Assembly (NCBI GenBank): GCA_021324885.1
Contig: JAJPIF010000023.1
Location: forward strand, 1 to 64,000
Direction of reading: 5' to 3'
Length of the DNA: 64,000 nucleotides
Origin: Pseudomonadota bacterium
Lineage (GTDB): Bacteria > Desulfobacterota > Binatia > Binatales > Binataceae
The translations under genes were made by a program, and so were the position numbers. The first letter of the stretch is position 1, and every line of letters starts with the position of its first letter. The notes beneath the pieces were generated by a model. That model was not told the DNA's origin and searched no databases. It saw only the letters and a program-made list of their open reading frames with translations. Of this stretch, positions 7,276 to 16,253 are shown one piece after another.

Positions 7276-8529
7276 ATGCATCTGATGTATTTTACGGAAC
7301 AGCCGATGTCGGCCTATCCGAAGGAGGAAGGCGACCGCTACGGCTACACCGCGTTGCTTTTCCCCAACAAGTTCTTTGACGCCGCCGAAGGCAGCCGTCT
7401 CTATAATGAACGGCTGGAGGAGTATCGGCTGGTCGAAGAGGTCGGTTACGACGGCATCATGCTCAACGAGCACCATACGGCGCCGTTCTGCATGCAGGCC
7501 AAGATCAATATCTGCGCGGCGATTCTCGCGGCGATCACCAAGCGGGTGAAGATCGTGCTGCTGGGCAACCCGTTGCCCATCGCCGACAATCCCGTGCGGC
7601 TGGCCGAAGAACTCGCGATGATCGACATGATCTCCAAAGGCCGCCTGGTTTCCGGATTCGTGCGTGGCGGCGGCGTCGAATCGTTGCAGGCCAATGCCAA
7701 TCCCGCCTTCAACCGTGAACGCTTTGAAGAAGCGCATGATCTGATCGTCAAGACCTGGACGACACCCGGTCCGTGGCGATGGGAGGGCAACCATTACCAG
7801 CTTCGCGTCGTCAATCCGTGGGCGCTGCCGCTGCAGAAGCCCCATCCGCGGATCTGGATCCCCGGCGTGTCCAGCCGCGAGACCATCGTCTGGTCCGCGC
7901 AGCATCGCTATCCCTATATCGCGCTCAACCTGCCGATCGAAGAGAGTAAGAACGTCTGGAAGATCTACGATCAGGTGGCGAAGGAGAGCGGATACGAAGC
8001 GGGGCCGACCGAGCGCGGCTATCTGATTCGCTGCCACGTGGCGGAGACCGAGGAGAAGGCGATTCGCAACGCGCGTGAGTTCATGTGGATGCAGGGCGAG
8101 TTCACCGGCCTGACCCATCCGGTATGGGCGGCGCCGTCAGGCTATCTGGGGCCGTGGGCGCGCCGGGCAATGGCCGAGTTGCGGGCAGGTTACACCCACG
8201 TCCGCGGCGCTAACGCGTCGCTGGAGCGGCAGATGCAAAACCTGACGTTGATTGCGGGCACGCCGAAGACTGTCGTCGAGAAGCTGCGCATCATCATGGA
8301 AGAGACGCGCCCCGGAATTCTCGCCTTGTACGGTAATGACGGCCGCATCAATCACGAGGACTCCAAGACCTGTATCCGGCTGACCGGTCAGGAGGTCCTG
8401 CCCGCTCTGCGCGAAATCGGCAAGAGTCTTGGGCTGGACAGCCCCTTTGACGTCAATACGCCCGTCAGCCTGGCGTATTCCGGCGTGCAGCCGCCAAAGC
8501 CCTCCGCGAGCGCCGCCGCGGCGAGTTGA
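7276..8529 (+). CDS. Luciferase-like (LLM class) flavin-dependent monooxygenase
   Basis: A 417-residue member of the bacterial-luciferase TIM-barrel family, which uses reduced FMN or F420 to oxidise a substrate with O2. Visible family features are EEVGYDGIMLNEHH (about 50-65), the DNPVRLAEELAMIDMIS segment (about 95-112), GRLVSGFVRGGG and PHPRIWIPGVSS. An alanine/proline-rich tail follows from about 405. GGGAG lies upstream of the ATG. Closely spaced behind the defective hydrolase and ahead of two VOC proteins, it is the most likely oxygenating step of this gene set. The substrate cannot be told from sequence. Confidence 0.85.
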   Translation: MHLMYFTEQPMSAYPKEEGDRYGYTALLFPNKFFDAAEGSRLYNERLEEYRLVEEVGYDGIMLNEHHTAPFCMQAKINICAAILAAITKRVKIVLLGNPLPIADNPVRLAEELAMIDMISKGRLVSGFVRGGGVESLQANANPAFNRERFEEAHDLIVKTWTTPGPWRWEGNHYQLRVVNPWALPLQKPHPRIWIPGVSSRETIVWSAQHRYPYIALNLPIEESKNVWKIYDQVAKESGYEAGPTERGYLIRCHVAETEEKAIRNAREFMWMQGEFTGLTHPVWAAPSGYLGPWARRAMAELRAGYTHVRGANASLERQMQNLTLIAGTPKTVVEKLRIIMEETRPGILALYGNDGRINHEDSKTCIRLTGQEVLPALREIGKSLGLDSPFDVNTPVSLAYSGVQPPKPSASAAAAS

Positions 8530-8647
8530 GTCCGATATCAATCGGCGTGCGATTGACGCGACGCAATCGCACGCCGGCGTTTGCGCTCGTGTGACGCGAG
8601 CGTGAGGGCAGGCGTGTCAGCCGTAACCAACTGAGGCGATAGCAGCG

Positions 8648-9118
8648 ATGAATCTGCGCAGCATCTACCATATCAACATCAATTGCACCAACCTCGAGCG
8701 CTCGCTGGAATTCTACAAAATGCTTGGCTTCAGAGAGGTGGTGGATTTCGGCGAGGGCGGCAGTCCTGAGCTGGCGCGCGGATTGAGGATGCCGGATGAT
8801 TCGCGCTCGCGCGCCCGTCTGTTGCAAATCGGTGATGATCCGTATTGCAGTCATATCGACCTGATCGAATGGCTCAATCCGCGCAGCCACAAGCGGCCCT
8901 ACGACCGGCTCGACAATCTGGGTATCGCGCGGGTGTGCTTTTACAGCAAGGACCTGGAAAAGGACGTTGAGGAACTCAAAGCCAAAGGCGTCAAGTTTTT
9001 TTCCGATCCGATCACGATCAAATACAAGGGCGGGCAATCCACCGTGGTTTGCTTCGAGGATCCCGACGGCACCGTTTTGGAGCTGGTGCAGTACAAGAAG
9101 CGCGCCGCGAAGGTTTAG
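8648..9118 (+). CDS. VOC-superfamily (glyoxalase/extradiol dioxygenase fold) protein, paralogue 1
   Basis: A 156-residue VOC protein with two beta-alpha-beta-beta-beta halves: CTNLERSLEFYKMLGF at the start and FEDPDGTVLELVQY at the end. The metal-site positions read His8 (IYHIN), Glu in LIEW, Arg instead of His in GIARV, and Glu in VLELV, so one of four usual ligands is missing. It is closely related to the protein encoded at 9266 and is probably a tandem duplicate. Such proteins isomerise, epimerise, or cleave C-C bonds next to oxygens. Its place between an oxygenase and an SDR suggests it works on the oxidised intermediate. Confidence 0.8.
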   Translation: MNLRSIYHININCTNLERSLEFYKMLGFREVVDFGEGGSPELARGLRMPDDSRSRARLLQIGDDPYCSHIDLIEWLNPRSHKRPYDRLDNLGIARVCFYSKDLEKDVEELKAKGVKFFSDPITIKYKGGQSTVVCFEDPDGTVLELVQYKKRAAKV

Positions 9119-9265
9119 CGCACACGGCGGCGCCCTGGTCCCACCCCGCGAAGATCTATCGCCTGCCGATTTTCTGCCGAACAGGCGGGCAAAGGCCGGT
9201 CAATGTAATGGACGCGGCCGAATCGGCCATGCAATTATTGCATCTGCCAAACTCGGTTAGCGCAA

Positions 9266-9835
9266 TTGCCGACAGAAATCAAAAAATGGTGGTCTCGCGT
9301 CCTGCGCTCCGCGCCGGTTCCGGCACCGGCACCGCCGGCGCAGGCGCAGCCTGAGAGCCGCGAACAGTTGGCCGATTCCATCTATGGCGTGAGCGTCAAC
9401 TGCACCAACCTGGAGCGTTCGCTGGAGTTTTACCGGGCCATCGGATTCAAGGAGATCGGTGATATCGCGGAAAGCGGCGGTGGCGCGCTGGAAAAGGCCC
9501 TGCGCATCCCCAACCCGCGCGCCCGCGGCCGACTGCTCAAGTTGGGCGATGATCCGCGTGCGATCAATCTCAATCTGATCGAATGGATAAGCCCGCGTAC
9601 CGAGGGACGCGCCTACCCGCGGCTCAATCACGCCGGCATCAGCCGTATTGCGCTGCACACGTCCAACCTGCAAAAGACCTACGAGGAACTCAAAAGCAAA
9701 GGTATCGAGTTTTATTCCGAGCCGCAGGTGATGCAGTTTCCCAACGGCAGTTCGCTGTTCGTTTGTTTCGAGGACCCTGACGGGACGGTGCTGGAGTTGC
9801 TCGAATTCCGTCCGGTTGAGGCGAGCCGAACCTAA
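9266..9835 (+). CDS. VOC-superfamily protein, paralogue 2
   Basis: A 189-residue VOC protein sharing long blocks with its upstream neighbour (NCTNLERSLEFY, LIEW, CFEDPDGTVLEL). The first metal ligand is also lost here (IYGVS, Gly for His), and the third is again Arg (GISRI), leaving two Glu. It also carries a ~38-residue proline/alanine-rich N-terminal extension. The only in-frame start is a TTG at 9266 without a strong ribosome binding site, so the exact start is uncertain. With two differently depleted sites, the pair might act as a heterodimer; that is inference. Confidence 0.75.
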   Translation: MPTEIKKWWSRVLRSAPVPAPAPPAQAQPESREQLADSIYGVSVNCTNLERSLEFYRAIGFKEIGDIAESGGGALEKALRIPNPRARGRLLKLGDDPRAINLNLIEWISPRTEGRAYPRLNHAGISRIALHTSNLQKTYEELKSKGIEFYSEPQVMQFPNGSSLFVCFEDPDGTVLELLEFRPVEASRT

Positions 9836-9894
9836 GAGGCGGCTGTTGGCGCATTGGCAATCGTACGGGCACACTTGGACAAGGGAGGCTAAAG

Positions 9895-10650
9895 ATGGCG
9901 GAAAGCAAGGTGGCAATCGTGACCGGGGCCGCGCGTCCCTGGGGAATCGGTTTCAGCGTGGCGCAGCAATTGGCGGAAAAAGGACTGGACGTCGCCATCG
10001 CCGATGTGCGGGAGGATTGGGGCACGGAATCCGCAAAAAAAATCAGCTCCGATACCGGGCGGCGCGCGATTTTCGTAAACATGGACGTGACCAGCCGCTC
10101 CAGCGTCAGCGCCGCCGTTGAACAAGTCGCCAGAGAGCTCGGACGGATCGACGCGTTGGCCAATGTTGCCGGGATAATTATTCAGGAGCCGCTGGAAAAG
10201 ATGACCGACGAGGCGTTCGACCGCCAGATCAACGTCAACCTGCGCGGCACCGCTCTGACCTGTCAGGCCGTAATCCCGCATATGCGCAAGGCCGGCGGCG
10301 GCAGAATCGTCAATATCGCGTCGGGCGCCGCTTATCAGGCCTTGTACAATCAGGCCATATACGCGGCGACCAAGGCCGGCGTGGTTGCATTGAGCAGAGT
10401 GCTGGCCCGCGAGGTGACCCGCGACAGGATTGTCGTGACGGTCGTCGCGCCGGGTGCGACCGCCACCGCCATGGGCAAGGAGGGCGCGCCCGAACCGCAG
10501 GATCTCGCGCGGATGGTGCCGCATATGCCGTGGGGCCGAGTACTGGAACCCAGCGAAATCGCCGGCGTGGTCGTTTATGCGCTGACCAACCCCAGTCATA
10601 TCCTGACCGGACAGGTGCTGCATTGCTACGGCGGGGCCTATATGGTGTGA
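9895..10650 (+). CDS. Short-chain dehydrogenase/reductase (SDR)
   Basis: A 251-residue classical SDR. The nucleotide-binding loop is TGAARPWGIG (about 10-19), a two-residue-longer version of TGxxxGIG known in some FabG-like subfamilies. NVAG, Ser in NIASGAA and the YAATK catalytic Tyr/Lys pair are all in place. It would interconvert an alcohol and a ketone using NAD(P)H. GGGAGG lies upstream of the ATG, and the gene follows the second VOC gene by 59 bases. Confidence 0.88.
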   Translation: MAESKVAIVTGAARPWGIGFSVAQQLAEKGLDVAIADVREDWGTESAKKISSDTGRRAIFVNMDVTSRSSVSAAVEQVARELGRIDALANVAGIIIQEPLEKMTDEAFDRQINVNLRGTALTCQAVIPHMRKAGGGRIVNIASGAAYQALYNQAIYAATKAGVVALSRVLAREVTRDRIVVTVVAPGATATAMGKEGAPEPQDLARMVPHMPWGRVLEPSEIAGVVVYALTNPSHILTGQVLHCYGGAYMV

Positions 10651-10752
10651 CCGACCCGGCGCTTCCAGGGAAGGGACGCGGAGTTGGTAGCGTTATTTTT
10701 TTAATTGAGAGATATGCAAGTGAACCCACCAGATCGGGGAGCCGAGCCCCGG

Positions 10753-12384
10753 ATGAAGTCGTATGAGGCGGAGCGCGCCAGTTATCGTGTCGAGGTGCCG
10801 ACCCGCTTCAACGCCGTCCTCGATATTGTCGAAAGCTGGAGCGTTCAGGAGCCCGACGCGCCCGCGCTGGTTTCAATTGGCGCCGGCGGCGAGCTGGTGG
10901 CTGAACAAAGCGCCGCCGACCTCGCACGGGAATCGCGGCGGATGGCGCGCGCACTGATCGACCTCGGAATTGGGAAGGGCGATCGCATTGTGGTGATGCT
11001 GCCGCGCGTGCCCGCCTGGTACACGGCGATGCTCGGCGCGATCCGGATCGGCGCCGTGCCTATCCCCACGCCGAATCTGTCCACGGGCAGGGACATCACC
11101 TACAGGGCGAAGGCATCGGGCGCGATCGCGATCGTGACTGACGCGGCGGGCGCCGCCAAAGTTGACGAGGTCGCGGGCGAACTCCTTACCATCCGCCATT
11201 TCGTGCGCTGGTCTGCGGAACGTTCCGCGAGCGGACGATGGCATGACCTCGAACATCTGTTGGATCGCGCCGGCGACGGCGAAACTCCGTCAGATCCGAC
11301 CGGGCGCGACGATCCGATGCTGATCTTCTTCACCAGCGGCACGGTGTCTTATCCCAAGATGGTGCTGCATACGCAGTCATACGCTCTGGGGCACGTCGCC
11401 ACGGCGCGTTTCTGGCATGATCTGCGCGCTGGCGACCGCCATTGGACAATTTCTGATACCGGATGGGCGAAAGCGGCGTGGGGCGGCCTGTTCGGTCAAT
11501 GGCACGAGCGCGCCTGCGTGGTGCAGGTTGCGCTGGGAAAACCCGACGCCGACACGATTTTGGAAATCATCCGCAAGCACCAAGTCACGTCCTTTTGCGC
11601 GCCCCCAACCTTGTACCGGATGCTGGTGCAGGCCGATCTCAAGGCCCACGACCTGTCATGCCTGCGCCATTGCACCAGCGCCGGCGAGCCGCTCAATCCG
11701 GAAGTGATCAGGGCCTGGCGCGAAGGCACCGGCGGTCTGACTGTTTATGACGGTTACGGCCAGAGCGAAACGACGGCGCTGGTCGCGAATTACCGCGCGA
11801 TGGAGGTGCGGCCGGGCTCGATGGGCAAGCCGGTGCCGGGCTACGAAGTCGCAATCGTCGATGACGACGGCAGGCGCGTCGAAGTCGGAGAGGTCGCCAA
11901 CATCGCGGTGCGCACCGAACCGCGTCCGATCGGGTTGTTTTCGGGTTACCTCGGCGACGAAGACGCCACCCGCCGCGCCTTTCGTCAGGGATGGTATTAC
12001 ACCGGCGACAAGGGCTGGATGGACGAGGACGGCTACTTCTGGTTCGAGGGACGCGCCGACGATGTCATCACCTCGGCGGCCTATCGAATCGGCCCGTTTG
12101 AAGTCGAGTCCGCGCTGGTCGAGCATCCGGCCGTGATGGAAGCGGCGGTGGTCGGCAAACCCGATCCTGAACGGACCGAGATTGTGTGCGCGTTCTGTAT
12201 CCTGGCGCCGGGATGGACGCCGTCAGACGATCTGACCCGCGAACTGCAGGATCATGTCAAGCACGTCACCGCACCATACAAGTATCCGCGCGAGATCCAT
12301 TACGTGACGGAGTTGCCCAAAACCATCAGCGGCAAAATCCGCCGCAGCGAACTGCGCCGCGGCCTGCGTGAAGGACGACGCTGA
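10753..12384 (+). CDS. AMP-forming acyl-CoA synthetase, medium-chain (ACSM) type
   Basis: Adenylate-forming ligase that would activate a carboxylic acid with ATP and CoA. Motifs: P-loop TSGTVSYPKMVLH, the ACSM-typical SDTGWAKAAWGGLFGQW, YGQSETTALV (A5), YYTGDKGWMDEDGYFWFEGRAD (A7-A8, hinge), and the C-terminal PKTISGKIRRSELR with the catalytic Lys (A10). The ATG at 10753 starts the family-like KSYEAERASYRVEVP and has GGGGAG upstream; ATG 10714 or TTG 10705 would add 13-16 residues. Downstream of oxygenase and SDR genes, it probably channels an acid product into CoA-thioester metabolism. Confidence 0.88.
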   Translation: MKSYEAERASYRVEVPTRFNAVLDIVESWSVQEPDAPALVSIGAGGELVAEQSAADLARESRRMARALIDLGIGKGDRIVVMLPRVPAWYTAMLGAIRIGAVPIPTPNLSTGRDITYRAKASGAIAIVTDAAGAAKVDEVAGELLTIRHFVRWSAERSASGRWHDLEHLLDRAGDGETPSDPTGRDDPMLIFFTSGTVSYPKMVLHTQSYALGHVATARFWHDLRAGDRHWTISDTGWAKAAWGGLFGQWHERACVVQVALGKPDADTILEIIRKHQVTSFCAPPTLYRMLVQADLKAHDLSCLRHCTSAGEPLNPEVIRAWREGTGGLTVYDGYGQSETTALVANYRAMEVRPGSMGKPVPGYEVAIVDDDGRRVEVGEVANIAVRTEPRPIGLFSGYLGDEDATRRAFRQGWYYTGDKGWMDEDGYFWFEGRADDVITSAAYRIGPFEVESALVEHPAVMEAAVVGKPDPERTEIVCAFCILAPGWTPSDDLTRELQDHVKHVTAPYKYPREIHYVTELPKTISGKIRRSELRRGLREGRR

Positions 12385-12500
12385 AGGGTCAATCGTACTG
12401 TAGTTCGATGGCCGCGGCGTGTTCGAACGGGCAGGCTGCTGCGCGTTTTTCAAAACCCCGCCTCCGATGTTACTTCTAATACCGCCAGGAGGTCAGCCCT

Positions 12501-13385
12501 ATGTCTCTACAGCAACTCGAATCACTGATACAGAAGCTCAAGGCGGTGCCGGTCGATCCGACGGCCAGTTTCCAGCGTCGGCGCGCCGCGATGGAGAAGG
12601 CGGCATTCAGGCTGGATGCCGACATCAAGGCCGAGCCGGTCAGCGCCAACGGCGTGCCGGCCGAATGGATCACCGCGCCCGGTGCCGATATCAGCCGCAA
12701 CGTGCTTTACCTTCACGGTGGCGGTTACACGATCGGATCGATCAAGACCCATCGATGCCTCGCCGGATGGGTTTCGCGTGCGGCCCGCGCGCGGGTGTTG
12801 ATTATCGATTACCGGCTTGCCCCGGAGCATCCGTTCCCGGCCGCGATCGACGATTCGGTTGCCGCCTACCGCTTTATGCTGGATTCGGGGCTGACCGCGT
12901 CGCGCCTCACCGTGGCGGGTGATTCCGCCGGCGGCGGTCTCACCGTCGCGACCTTGCTGGCTATCCGCGACGCCAAACTGCCGATGCCTGCCGCCGCCGT
13001 CTGCCTTTCGCCCTGGGTCGATCTGGAGGGGACCGGCGAATCGATGAAGACCAAGGCCAACGTAGATCCGATGGTGGCAAGCGGCAATCTCGGCGACATG
13101 GCTGCGGCTTACCTCGGCGGCAAGGATCCGAAAACGCCGCTGGCCTCACCGTTGTACGCTGATCTGCGTGGGCTGCCGCCGATGCTGATCCAGGTCGGCA
13201 CCGCCGAGGTACTGCTCGATGATTCCAGTCGGCTGGCCGAACGGGCGCGCGCCGCGGGCGTCGAGGTAGTCTATGAGCCGTGGGAGAACATGATCCACGT
13301 CTGGCAGATATTCGTTCCGATGCTGGACGAGGCGAAGCAGGCGGTAGAGCGGATCGGACAATACATCCGCGAAAAAACCCCCTGA
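12501..13385 (+). CDS. Alpha/beta hydrolase of the hormone-sensitive lipase (HSL) family
   Basis: A 294-residue esterase with the HSL hallmarks: oxyanion-hole HGGG (72-75), nucleophile Ser142 in GDSAGGG, acid near Asp240 in EVLLDD, and His266 in MIHVWQ. The triad is complete, unlike the hydrolase-like protein at 6461. It would hydrolyse short-chain esters or lactones. It is the last gene of the co-directional set, 116 bases after the acyl-CoA synthetase; the start codon follows AGGAGG. Confidence 0.88.
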   Translation: MSLQQLESLIQKLKAVPVDPTASFQRRRAAMEKAAFRLDADIKAEPVSANGVPAEWITAPGADISRNVLYLHGGGYTIGSIKTHRCLAGWVSRAARARVLIIDYRLAPEHPFPAAIDDSVAAYRFMLDSGLTASRLTVAGDSAGGGLTVATLLAIRDAKLPMPAAAVCLSPWVDLEGTGESMKTKANVDPMVASGNLGDMAAAYLGGKDPKTPLASPLYADLRGLPPMLIQVGTAEVLLDDSSRLAERARAAGVEVVYEPWENMIHVWQIFVPMLDEAKQAVERIGQYIREKTP

Positions 13386-13604
13386 GCAAACCCGGCCTCA
13401 GCGCCCGTTGGGCTCGCGCCTTAGTGCGCTCTGGGGTTTCGACATCGGGCATTCGGACGTGGGACATGCGTCGGGTAACTCGCAGGCTCTGCGGTGACCA
13501 TCGTTAGCGCACAGATGGTGTTCGATCATGGCAGACATACCGGCGAGCTAGCGGGCCAGGTGCTGCGCTCCGGCGCTTTCTAACGGGCGCATCAGGTTTA
13601 TCTT

Positions 13605-14444
13605 TCACCTGGTTGGGGGGTCCGCGGTTTGCGGCCTCAATGATTCGGTGGACGGTAGTCGGCCCGGCGCCGACAGGTCCATCGAGGCGGCCAACACCTT
13701 GAACGCCTGATTGGAAACCACGACCGCCCCCTGATAGGGCGTGGCCAGTTCGCTGATCGCCAGAATGGTTAGCCCGATCAGCGCTGCGAATGTCCCGCAC
13801 ATCAGCGCCTGCTGGCGAAAGCGGCGCGTGACAAAGAAATAGCTGAACCCCAGCGTGATCACGCAGCCGACGTAAATCACCACCCAGATGACCGACGGCA
13901 GGTCCTGGGAGTAGTAAACGTAACGCAGGCGGCGCAGATCGGTCAGTTGAGTCAACTGGTCGATACTTTTATCGAGGAAAACCTGCTCCTGAGGACTGGT
14001 GGGCTTGCTCCTGATAATTATGTCCCAAAGATCCTGGATCGGCTTCTGGTCCGCGGAAAACCGTCCATGCGCCATCTCCTGCCATTCAGAATTCAGCACG
14101 GTGGCGGTATAGGCGCGCAAAGCCTCGCGCATCTGTTTGTGCGCGGGACCGCTAAGCCCCTGCGCGAGGTTATAAAGGTTGGAAACGGCCAGACTCTCCG
14201 CCTGCACCTGGTCGTTGGCGCGCTCGAATCGCTGCCAGGCCGCGACGGTCACAAATGCCAGCACCACCCCGTAAAACGCGCCAATCACGCCGAAGGTGAA
14301 TCCGGCCACATCATGATCGGTCCGCAGCGTTTCCGGTTCGACTCTGTGCCGCACCAGGTAAAGCCCTGCGATGGTCATGCCGGCAAAGAAAACGCTTACC
14401 AGCAGGGCTTGGATGTAGGTTGGCAGGAAATCGATTCCGTTCAT
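13605..14444 (-). CDS. DUF4239-family membrane protein
   Basis: A 279-residue protein with two N-terminal transmembrane segments (about 10-30 and 48-70), a helical soluble middle rich in charged residues, and two further segments (about 185-205 and 215-235). This layout and the DHDVAGFTFGVIGAFYGVVL motif region fit the bestrophin-like DUF4239 family, whose function is not established. It sits alone between convergent and divergent neighbours. Confidence 0.6.
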   Translation of the reverse strand: MNGIDFLPTYIQALLVSVFFAGMTIAGLYLVRHRVEPETLRTDHDVAGFTFGVIGAFYGVVLAFVTVAAWQRFERANDQVQAESLAVSNLYNLAQGLSGPAHKQMREALRAYTATVLNSEWQEMAHGRFSADQKPIQDLWDIIIRSKPTSPQEQVFLDKSIDQLTQLTDLRRLRYVYYSQDLPSVIWVVIYVGCVITLGFSYFFVTRRFRQQALMCGTFAALIGLTILAISELATPYQGAVVVSNQAFKVLAASMDLSAPGRLPSTESLRPQTADPPTR

Positions 14445-14606
14445 CGCTTAACCTCGGAAGATAGCGTTGGTCAGCACAAACAGCGCAATAATTTTCCAAG
14501 AAATCAGGAATTCATCCATTTTGCGAGTCCCCGACCCCGCCCGCCGGTTGCCGGATTGTTGCGCGGGCCCGCCTGGGTGTGGGAATTTCGGTTAGAGGTT
14601 ACAGCG

Positions 14607-15554
14607 ATGACGCGGCATCCCGTGCGTTTCGGAATCCAGACTCCCCAGCAGCAGGCGCGATGGTCCGACCTGCGCGGCCTGTGGCAGAAAGCCGATCTAT
14701 GGGGTTACGACTCGCTTTGGGTCTTCGACCACTTCTATCCGATCATGGGCGCCGATCCCGCCGGTCCGTGCTTGGAGGGCTGGACTGCGTTGGCGGCGCT
14801 GAGCCAGCAGACCAGCCGCGTCCGTATCGGCGCGCTGGTCAATGGCAACACCTATCGCAATCCGTGCATCACCGCGAAGATGGCCGCCACGCTCGATCAT
14901 TTGAGCAACGGCCGTTTCGTGCTGGGGATCGGCGCCGGATGGTACGAGCTGGAGCATCGCAGCTTCGGCGTCGATTTCATGACGGTCGGCGCCCGGCTGC
15001 GCGCGCTGGATGAAGCCTGTCAGATCATCAAAGGGATGTTCACGCGCGACAAGTTCACCCTCCACGGCCGCCATTACAACGTGACCGACGCGGTATGCAG
15101 TCCCAAGCCGATCCAAAAGCCGCATCCGCCGCTGATGGTGGCGGGGACCGGCGAAAAGGTACTGCTCAGGATCGTGGCGAAGTACGCCGACTTGTGGAAT
15201 TCGGGCGGCAACGCCGAACGCATGGAGCATCTGATCGGCGTGCTCAAGCGCCATTGCGAGGCGATCGGACGGGACGATTCGGAGATCGAAAAGACCGTGA
15301 TCACTTCGCTCGGTTACCGCGCGGGCGCCGAGCGCGAACGTGAGATCGTCGCCCGCGGCGCCGCGATGAGCCGCGGGACGCCGGAAGAAGCGCGCCGCAG
15401 CGTTTTCGTCGGCAGCGCCGACGAATGCCTGGAGCGGGTTGCGCGTTATCGCAAGGCCGGCGTCACCCACTTCATTTTCTCGATGACTCCGCCGTACCTG
15501 GAAGAAAGCATCCAGGCGTTCGCGGAAGAGGTCATCCCCAAGGCGCGGGATTAA
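14607..15554 (+). CDS. Luciferase-like monooxygenase, F420-dependent type
   Basis: A 315-residue LLM protein: MTRHPVRFGIQ start, WGYDSLWVFDHF (about 32-43), GALVNGNTYRNP, LSNGRFVLGIGAGWYELEH, and PHPPLMVAGTGEKVLL. This spacing is typical of TIGR03560-like F420-dependent LLM enzymes. The open frame runs 220 codons further upstream to 13947, but that part lies antisense to the DUF4239 gene and has no homology; ATG 14607 with GAGG upstream is the credible start. The cofactor assignment (F420 rather than FMN) is inference. Confidence 0.82.
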   Translation: MTRHPVRFGIQTPQQQARWSDLRGLWQKADLWGYDSLWVFDHFYPIMGADPAGPCLEGWTALAALSQQTSRVRIGALVNGNTYRNPCITAKMAATLDHLSNGRFVLGIGAGWYELEHRSFGVDFMTVGARLRALDEACQIIKGMFTRDKFTLHGRHYNVTDAVCSPKPIQKPHPPLMVAGTGEKVLLRIVAKYADLWNSGGNAERMEHLIGVLKRHCEAIGRDDSEIEKTVITSLGYRAGAEREREIVARGAAMSRGTPEEARRSVFVGSADECLERVARYRKAGVTHFIFSMTPPYLEESIQAFAEEVIPKARD

Positions 15555-15676
15555 CAAGGTTTGGCGGGCGCTCAGCTATTGGCGCTGCAGCAAATATGCG
15601 GTACGTGTTAAGAAAGAGCGGCGGGACGCCGTACAGCCCGCACGCGAAACGAAGCCGGTAGTTGCAAGAGAGCAAG

Positions 15677-16216
15677 ATGGCACAGGAAACCAAAGTAGCT
15701 ACTTTCGGAGCCGGATGCTTTTGGCATGTGGAAGCGGCGTTCGCCGCGCTGGACGGGGTCGTCTCGACACAGGTCGGTTACATGGGCGGAAACGTCGCCG
15801 ATCCCACCTATGAAATGGTGTGCACCGACCACACCGGACACGCCGAGGTTGTTCGCGTTGAGTACGATCCCGCAATGATTTCGTACGAACATTTGCTCGA
15901 AGTGTTCTGGGATGTCCACGATCCGACCTCGCTGAACCGCCAGGGACCTGACGTGGGAACGCAGTACCGCTCGGTGATTTTCTTCCACGATGCTGAACAG
16001 GAGCGGGCGGCCCGCCGCGCGGTGCGTGAGTTGGAAGCCTCGGGCAATTACCATCGTCCAATCGTGACGGAGATTACAGCAGCGGGGCCGTTCTACCGCG
16101 CCGAGGAATACCATCAGCAGTACTTCGCGCGCCATTTCGGATTGTCGCCTCAGCAGGCTGCGCTGGCCTGTGGAGTCGGCAGTCCGGTCATGCGCCACGC
16201 CAAAAAGGGCTCCTAG
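15677..16216 (+). CDS. msrA: Peptide methionine-S-sulfoxide reductase MsrA
   Basis: A 179-residue MsrA that reduces the S epimer of methionine sulfoxide in proteins. The catalytic motif GCFW (about 12-15) is present, with GYMGG, THTGHAE-like DHTGHAEVV and GTQYRS around the active site, and a C-terminal Cys (ALACGV) likely to act in recycling. ATG 15677 is preferred over TTG 15662. It is convergent with the acyl-CoA dehydrogenase gene, 37 bases away. Confidence 0.93.
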   Translation: MAQETKVATFGAGCFWHVEAAFAALDGVVSTQVGYMGGNVADPTYEMVCTDHTGHAEVVRVEYDPAMISYEHLLEVFWDVHDPTSLNRQGPDVGTQYRSVIFFHDAEQERAARRAVRELEASGNYHRPIVTEITAAGPFYRAEEYHQQYFARHFGLSPQQAALACGVGSPVMRHAKKGS

Positions 16217-16253
16217 GCGGCCATCCGCCGTCCGCGACCGTCGGCGACCCCCT

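Noticed and set aside
9925-9960. Broken Rossmann loop in the SDR at 9895
   Set aside because: TGAARPWGIG is a longer variant seen in other FabG-like SDRs, and the catalytic residues are intact, so it is not a defect.
13947-14606. 220-codon upstream extension of the luciferase-like frame
   Set aside because: It is antisense to the DUF4239 gene and has no homology; the family-like N terminus starts at ATG 14607.
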